Shown here: piece after piece, positions 57,550 to 64,000 of the stretch
Layout of the letters: every line of letters starts with the position of its first letter
Numbering within the stretch: the stretch's first letter is position 1
Assembly (NCBI GenBank): GCA_946406115.1
Contig: OX291543.1
Coordinates: 4,342,501 to 4,406,500 of the forward strand
DNA from: Apoda limacodes
Taxonomy: Eukaryota; Arthropoda; Insecta; Lepidoptera; Limacodidae
DNA: 64,000 nucleotides
Direction: 5' to 3'
Made by a program: the position numbers and the translations under genes
Notes under the pieces: generated by a model
What the model was told of the DNA's origin: nothing
Databases searched by the model: none
What the model saw: only the letters and a program-made list of their open reading frames with translations

Positions 57550-59207
57550 TTTACTTTGAAACCATGAAAAATGGTAACAGCAAACTTAGTGTATCTGCAG
57601 TAGTTGAAGACTGTGTGTGTCTCATTTATTAATGCCCATATTTACGGTAGTTAAAATCAACAGAATTTTACCTAGGGCTTATCTAGACGTAGCTAACGGG
57701 TATTTGATCGTGAGTGCAAAGTTTAAACATAGATACATCTGCACTTTGCCATCCCGTGTTGGTTTTTTTTTTATTTATTTAAACTTACTTTACTTACTAC
57801 AAACTAGTGTACAATGGCGGACTTAATGCAACACGACATTCTCTACCAGTCAACCATAGAGCCAAGCAGATAAATTATTTTGGGTTTTGTGTGGATCGTG
57901 TTTGCGTAACCTACCACACTTGGCCAAAGTTTAGTGATTGAGACCACGAAATTGTTCTTGAATTTAGAAGTGATTGCGTGATGCATAACCGAATTTCTAT
58001 AGCTACAGCTGCTGTTATAGCAAACCTTCTTCCTTTTAATTTTTTGGGGATAAAATGTAGCCTGTGTTAATTCAAGTTTAAGATTTAAAGTCTAAAATTT
58101 TTAGGTATCTCTATTTCAAATTTCAGCTAAATGTTATGTAAGGGTAAGGGGGATTCTAACTTACAACTTTTGCATTCATTATATTAGTAAAAGGAAATAT
58201 CAGTTTTTGTGAAATGGATACTTCTGAACTAAGAAGTATAGTTCATTTTATAACCAAAGAACATACTTCAATACATTAATTGACCACAAAAAAAAATACT
58301 GACTCGTAAGTAACTTACACAATACTCTTAATGTTTTTAATAATGTACACTGTTTGAAATGGCTCTCTTTTATTCCCAACGGTTTATAACTTCGATTTCG
58401 GTTAAATAACATGCTTGACTAATTTCATTAAAAACGATAGTATAATACAAATAAACTAGATCGATAAAAGCGCCGCGAGTGACACATTAGGTACAGACCA
58501 AAGACAAAGAAAACATATTACACTGCGTTCTTACCAAGAAGTTTATATATTATATAAGCTAAGAGGAAATATCCTACGTAAACAAAGAAAATGTCATACA
58601 ATGGTTACGAATCGAAAATAGAACCTATATAACCATAGATGTAAGACAGCAGTGCCGGAGTGGGACCCAAAACCGTCCCGGGCATTTTAGACAAATTCGG
58701 CCTTCTCAATCTTTACAAAAAAGTAGAATTACGATAACAAATTATGCAGTTTAATGCATCATTAGTGTAAATTTTAAAAGCTTTCACTTAATTTGGCTCG
58801 GGCACTGTCGGGCTATTTTACATTTATACTCTATGTTATAAATGATTTATAAATGTCTTTAATTAGGTTATGACAAACTATAAGCATTATATCAATAGAC
58901 AGTTGATTTTTGTTGTAACTAAATTATGTGTAACTTTATTTCTTTATTATACCCATTATACAGCTCGAACTGCTTCGAGTGATCCAGACCGTTCCAGACT
59001 ACACCTCGCATTCGAATATTGATTAGGCGGCTTATTGGGAACAGTATTGACTTACTCGAGAGTTTTGCCTTCTCTCGACCCTGGAGTTCTCAATATCGAT
59101 ATCAATATGGCATTATGAAACGGTTTTTTCGATATATTTTTGCTCTCGACTACTCCAGACTACGAAAACTTAGTTCCGAATGATGAACTAATGATGTCGT
59201 TAATTAA
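57550..59207. other. 5' flank of the glycosyltransferase, no gene
   Basis: Presumed promoter side of the glycosyltransferase. An acceptor-like TTTCAAAG just upstream of 57549 (minus strand) leaves open a 5' exon further right. Nothing else coding is seen. Confidence 0.4.
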
Positions 59208-59222
59208 CCCCCCCCCCCCCCC
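59208..59222. repeat. Poly-C run, about 15 bases
   Basis: A homopolymer C tract directly left of a LINE 3' UTR copy. Its length is likely to be unreliable in any assembly. Confidence 0.85.
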
Positions 59223-59232
59223 CTAACACGTC

Positions 59233-59500
59233 CCTAGGTTCGTCGGCGAACGAACGGATACACGAGGGTATCAAAGAGTGCCGGGGCGCTTCTCGCAATC
59301 GCAACCGCGTAACGGGGAACTTCCCTCCTGGCGCTGACTCACCTTCGGGTTCGAGACTCACACTGGTCGAAGGGACGACCCCAAGAGCGACAACCCAAGC
59401 CGAGGCTCCCCCCGCTGGGCCATATAGCGTAGGGTGCTATATGGGCGGAGACTCCTTCAGAGTCTCGCCCAAAAGTCCGGTGCAGCAGTAATGGCTGCTA
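59233..59500 (+). mobile_element. Jockey-type LINE 3' UTR alone
   Basis: From about 59290 it matches 46990-47215 with few differences (CGCGTAACGGGGAACTTCCC, GGTCGAAGGGACGACCCC, AGTCTCGCCCAAAAGTCCGG, AGCAGTAATGGCTGC). No coding part precedes it: an extremely 5'-truncated insertion. Confidence 0.75.
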
Positions 59501-59501
59501 A

Positions 59502-59659
59502 TTTTATATCCACGTACGACTGCAAGAAAAGGAAGGCGTGCGCCACACACGAATATTTGACGTGCTAGAGTTTTAGTGGATATTAATTGAGAGTTTATCA
59601 AGTGATTGTATGTAACTGCGCACGCCCTGCTTTTCTTGCAGTCGTACATGGATATAAAA
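59502..59659. mobile_element. 158-bp hairpin element at the end of the LINE UTR
   Basis: TTTTATATCCACGTACGACT at 59502 faces AGTCGTACATGGATATAAAA ending at 59659, arms about 42 bases with three or four mismatches. It begins right where the LINE UTR ends. Confidence 0.7.
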
Positions 59660-60376
59660 AAAAATATATTCATTTTGAAAAATATTTTTTTTACTTTTTA
59701 GTACAATTTTCGGTAAGATTGAATTTTTATATGATTCTAATATTTTAAGAAAAGCAAGTTTATAAAAAAAACTTTTTTTACTTTTTTTTATTTTATACTT
59801 TTTAGTGATAATTAAATTGAATTTTTATAGCTTATTGCCCATGTTTCATAAGTTGGGTGATAAGAACTTGGAGAACGATATTATGTTTAATATAAATAAG
59901 TAATTAAATTTTCACTTAATTTTTCACGTTCCACCCTAATGTTTACCTTCAGGTGCATGCCATGAGGTAATAATATTAAAATGAACATCAATTCGAGATC
60001 TGCGACCCTCAAAACCCCTGGATACCCATTATGAAGATTTTTCAATTTTTCACCTCCACCTCTAGGTTGTACCCCTGGTACAAATCTGGGAGGAGGTTGT
60101 TGGTCAAAGTAACTGTGGAATAAGGTGTTGTCATCCGAGCTTAGTAAGTATGCAAAATTTCATCGAAGGGTGATAACAGGAAGTATGTTTAATTAAGCTT
60201 GCAAGATTTCACTACAAGATGGAAGGAAAAAAAAGGAATCATTGTGAGTTAAATAAAAAAAGTCAAAAAAGTATATGTCCACGAAAATACAACTTCGTAT
60301 CACTGTGTGACGCCCTTACATGCGAAATATATCAAATTAGTGAATAATTTTTATATTATTTATATAATTATGTATA
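59660..60376. other. No gene
   Basis: AT-rich with several poly-A and poly-T stretches; no frame or element resolved. Confidence 0.4.
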
Positions 60377-60561
60377 TCTTTATAAATATAATTCTACTGT
60401 ACGTGTGTATGTCACTGTACACCTCCTAAACGGCTGGACCGATTTGAATGATTTTTTGTATGCGTTTGGGTAGCGCCCTGTATGGTTTATATTCACAAAT
60501 CAGCCCGGCAGATGGCGCTGCAGTCGGTATCATGCAGGACAACGTCTGCGCGGTCAGCTAG
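60377..60561 (+). mobile_element. Non-autonomous Helitron, 185 bp
   Basis: Begins TCTTTATAAATATAATTC after an A and ends CGCGGTCAGCTAG at 60561 before a T. The inside has CTCCTAAACGGCTGGACCGA and GATGGCGCTGCAGTCGG, familiar from lepidopteran Helitron-like repeats. A CTAG end and A/T insertion as at 36997-37551. Confidence 0.6.
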
Positions 60562-60913
60562 TCAAATATAATTTTGTAATAAAATAAGATATCCTTATCC
60601 TTACACACAAGTACGCCCAAATGACTCTAGATTTTATGAAAACACAATAAAGTCAATTTCAAAAAAGGTTAGTAATCCAATTCTGCTTTTATGTCGACTT
60701 AATGATGCAAATCAATAAAACGAAACAAAATAACAACAAAAAAAACCATGAAAATTAAACAGAAAAACTCGAGATGAAATTACAAATAACTTCACAAGAA
60801 ACCGGAGATCGGCAACAGAAACCTTTATTCTTGTTACTGTTTAGTAGAGGTAAAGCCTTGAAAAAATAATACTTTGGTAAAAATAAAAATTACTCTTGGT
60901 TAATCGGAATTAA

Positions 60914-61320
60914 GGCCGGAGCAGACCAGATGCGTGGCATGACGTGACGTGCGCACGCGCGTGCAAACCCTGTCACACCGGCAGAAGCGGTACAGCACAT
61001 GTCACGCAGGTAACTTCTGCATGCGTGCAGCCATATTGAAGTTAGGAGCATTTGACAGCAATAATAACTTATAATTTTTATTTTTGTACTCTTTATATTT
61101 GGTGTTGTAGAGGCACTTATATTTGCAAACTATTTCTATGAGTCAATTAAAAAAAGACTCCTAAACTGTATTACTTTTGTAATTAAATACCTGCCTTGTG
61201 TGCGAACGTGCAGCACTGATCGATGCATGTAGGTGCATGCCTGGTCTGGCACCTTTCTTACAGTTTCATACATTACAAATGGTGCGTGCGCACGTCACGT
61301 CATCTGGTCTGCATCAGCCT
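60914..61320. mobile_element. TTAA-flanked MITE, 407 bp
   Basis: TTAA stands at 60910-60913 and 61321-61324. The ends are inverted: GGCCGGAGCAGACCAGATG (left) against AGGCTGATGCAGACCAGATG (right, reversed), and both continue into ACGTGACGTGCGCAC. A TTAA target duplication fits the piggyBac-type group. No transposase. Confidence 0.7.
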
Positions 61321-61405
61321 TTAAAGTATCATTTATCCATATCAGTTGCAAAAAAATTAAGTTAACTGGATACAGTCAAATGCAGTTTCGACTGTAGGTA
61401 GTTAT

Positions 61406-62192
61406 CAGCGTTGCCAGACATCCGATTTTGGCGAGACGTCCCGATTTTTAAATCAAAATCAAATGTCCCGCGCGGGACAGGCTCAATCCCGCTTTTCGGG
61501 AATAACTCGACCTGCGTGCAAAAAGATACCAGGAATATGTTGAAACTAGTGTCTTTCATATGAAGTATCCCAACATCAAACCGCTTTCCTGAACGCGTTT
61601 TTTTCCAGATGAATTAAAAATGGTCGGATGCTAGAAATAAATGCTCCGTAAATTTAATGAAAGCAGAATTACTCATCCAGTTTATTCTACAGCTTTCCTG
61701 TGAAGAGTTCTTCATCTTTATTAAAGAGAAAAAGGAAACTTTAAAAGAAGTTAAATCTTCACAGAAATATCATGAATAAGTAATTCTTATTTATAAGAAT
61801 TTATTCTCTTATTGACTCACAATTTGTAACACTCACTTCTCAGACTATTGTTTGACTATATTTTTCTAAATTTTTTTGATTTTGATTTCTGTTTATTTTA
61901 TTTAGAACACAAATAAGACTCAACTATTTAACGATAGGGTCAATCTGATTTAAATATCATCTTTTATTAAAATACATTTTCTATGGATATTTTACTAGGT
62001 ACAAGGTTACTAGATAACCTATCTATTGTCACGTATTCGTAATTTGAACTCAAATAAAAAGATAAATATTCAAAAACTTTTGATTATATACGGTTTTTTA
62101 CTATCGCCCGCTTTCGACGAAAGAATCCCGCTTTTTTTACTCAAAAAGTTTCTATATCCCGACTTGACAAAAACAAAAATCTGGCAACGATG
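61406..62192. mobile_element. Non-autonomous hAT-like element, 787 bp, perfect 8-bp duplication
   Basis: CAGCGTTGCCAGA at 61406-61418 faces TCTGGCAACGATG at 62180-62192. GTAGTTAT stands at 61398-61405 and 62193-62200. The interior shows CCCGATTTT / CCCGCTTTT motifs on both sides and no transposase frame. Confidence 0.8.
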
Positions 62193-62200
62193 GTAGTTAT

Positions 62201-62584
62201 TGTATGTTCCCATAAATCAAGAACACTGGTTTTTAGGATTGCATATCTCAATATCAAAAAACGGCCGGCTTTACCTATGGTGCTGGGTGTACAGTGCATA
62301 CCATAGAGTACATTATATGTGCATACGGGCGCTAGGTCTTAGGAAGCACCGACCCCTACTCGCGACACTCTAGAGAGCATGCGGAGCGCTCTCAAAGAAC
62401 ATGCGCCCGTGTTAAGGCCGACACGCCGGGCGCGAAAGCAAAGCAAGGCGCGCTATAATAGCTTCTCTACTCTACACAATAATCTTTGTTGTAACGGAAA
62501 ATCAGCTGCCATAGATGTTGCATCGCAGAGTTTAAAAACACGCCGACAATCATTGCAAACTCGGCTGTATTATAATACAATAAA
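62201..62584. other. No gene; GC-richer patch
   Basis: 62290-62450 is locally GC-rich (GCGCGAAAGCAAAGCAAGGC) without a convincing frame. Confidence 0.35.
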
Positions 62585-62715
62585 TGTAAATTTTTTTCAC
62601 GACTAAAATGACAAACAAGCTTGCGGTTCGCCTGATGGTAATTAGTCACAACAGCATATAGACGCTTGAAATACCTGCAGCATCACTCGCACGGTGACGA
62701 CCCATCAAAAATTTA
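62585..62715 (-). mobile_element. LINE family A 3' fragment
   Basis: ATGACAAACAAGCTTGCGGT, CGCCTGATGGTAATTAGTCA and GACGACCCATCAAAAATTTA align in order with 44575-44685. No tail is retained. Confidence 0.6.
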
Positions 62716-64000
62716 ATATCTGGGACACGGTAGAAAATTAGTAACGTTGTAGAGAAGTTAAAGTAATTATATTGCGGAAATAAAGTTGTGGTTATTTTTG
62801 TATAAAACTTTTATTTTAAATTTTGTAAGCAAAGTTACAGTAATTTGATGTTGTTACAATGATGTCTTAAAATAAACATTGCTCTGATATTGCGCTCCTA
62901 ATATCACATTTACTATATTGCAACAATGTTAAATAGAAACATCTTAATAAGTTTATAAGTTATATTGCTGCAAAATTCATTCAGGTATCATTGCAGTGTT
63001 TCTGTACAATGTTCGAGTATGTGTAGTCTTTTACTTTCTTAACACTTTGTGTAGTGTTGTGATTAGTGTAAACTGTGGTGTAACTGTGGGTTAACCATAT
63101 TACTATAAAAACTAAACGGTGCGGTTGTAGTAAATTGTCACATAATATAAAATAATAATTTGTCTATGTGATAAAACTAAAATATCCTTTGGTTCCCATA
63201 CAATACAGGTCGCTTAGATATAGAATGCTTGGCGGTGATGGTAAAATAATTATTACAGCCTCGTATTCACGGTAAATATTTGTTTAGCAACATGGTTGCA
63301 TAAACATGTTGCCGAGTTCCTGTCAACTTATTGCGGGCAACACTTGTGTTGCAGAGTTGATCTCGCCATGTTGCAAAGTTGACGCCCGGCGAGCGAAAAC
63401 ATCAGTTTATCAACAAATGTTGACGTGTGTGTAGGGGAGAGTTGGGTAATACCGAGCCCCTAAGGGAATTATCCTATAACTAAGGTTAGGTTAAAATAAA
63501 AACGAAATATAATAGAAGGTGGACAATTTATCTGACGACACTAACGGAAATTTAAATTTATCAAAAAACTAACAAAATCAATAATTCGAGCGAATAATTA
63601 AAAATTGGGAAAGCGCAGTATTATCAAACTGGTCTGATAATATCGTGCCCCAGGTAGGTAATTGCGCACTGGGTCTGATAAAACTGCGAAAAGCATCACA
63701 CAATGTGTCAGTAAGAGAGTGGAACCCAGGAGACCGAATTGGAAATAGGTACAGACTCCAGATTTCACAAAATGTTTAGTATTAACCTAAGTGATTGACA
63801 ATTTGACATTGACAAGACAAGAAAACAATTATTATATTACCTAGTACTTTTACTTAGGTATAAATACTGACACTTATAAGAATAATATACTTACATATTC
63901 TCTCAGAGATTTATAATAATCACAACCATATTATATAGCTGGGCATAATGTCAACGCGCCCTACGCGCGGCATTATCAAACAAGATCATTTTATTTTGTA
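62716..64000. other. No gene to the right edge
   Basis: AT-rich with short frames only. 63290-63420 repeats ATGTTGC/GCAACA-type words and 63600-63680 repeats GTCTGATAA, neither assignable. Confidence 0.4.

Noticed and set aside
1..64000. Bacterial-type systems (operons, phage defence, riboswitches)
   Set aside because: Introns, SINEs, LINEs, Helitrons and hAT elements show eukaryotic nuclear DNA; no prokaryotic gene cluster is present.

Overview
The window reads as a piece of a large, repeat-rich insect nuclear genome, most likely a moth or butterfly. The reasons are AT-rich sequence, short exons with GT-AG introns, and many interspersed repeats of types I know from Lepidoptera (the short repeat with CGGCCAAGTGCGAGTC near one end and ACGGAACCCTAAAAA at the other, LINE tails with the GGAAGAGATCGCTCATTAGC motif, RTE ends, non-autonomous Helitrons ending in CTAG). 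The order-level call rests on recall of such repeats; no database search was possible.

Only three host genes can be supported. (1) A NOT/NOTO-class homeobox gene on the + strand: two coding exons, 12183-12327 and 14040-14159, give a complete homeodomain split at the common 44/45 position and then the stop. Its 5' exons were not found. (2) A complete five-exon alpha/beta-hydrolase of the kraken/SERHL type on the + strand, 33484-41893, giving 303 residues with all splice phases consistent. (3) A single-exon beta-1,3-glycosyltransferase of family GT31 on the - strand, 55927-57459, with an unusual lysine-rich insert of about 100 residues inside its catalytic region. A possible SAP-domain exon lies at 20126-20221.

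Most of the rest is transposon-derived. 0-5 kb: an RTE LINE, then a Jockey-superfamily LINE. 9.5 kb: a tRNA-derived SINE. 15.2-19.35 kb: a minus-strand LINE with an RNase H domain, split by a 2.0 kb element with ~0.6 kb inverted repeats and a CXC-domain reading frame, and carrying a small MITE. 20.5 kb: a small hAT-like element. 24.1-26.1 kb: a second copy of the 1.6-4.7 kb LINE with a short repeat inserted in it. 26.2-30.7 kb: the best preserved LINE, with overlapping ORF1 and ORF2. 31.2-32.2 kb: a hAT-like element with a nested MITE. 34-41.6 kb: the hydrolase introns, with LINE and Helitron pieces. 43.1-44.1 kb: an element with 77-bp inverted ends and TA target duplication. 44.5-55.7 kb: LINE tails, a 31-bp minisatellite, a SINE, hairpin MITEs and a LINE nested in a LINE. 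59-62.2 kb: a LINE 3' UTR copy, a hairpin element, a Helitron, a TTAA-flanked MITE and a hAT-like element with a perfect 8-bp target duplication.

The three host genes show no functional link to each other. The value of the window lies in the transposon stratigraphy, the CXC-domain element and the modified glycosyltransferase. Every transposon coding region seen here is broken.
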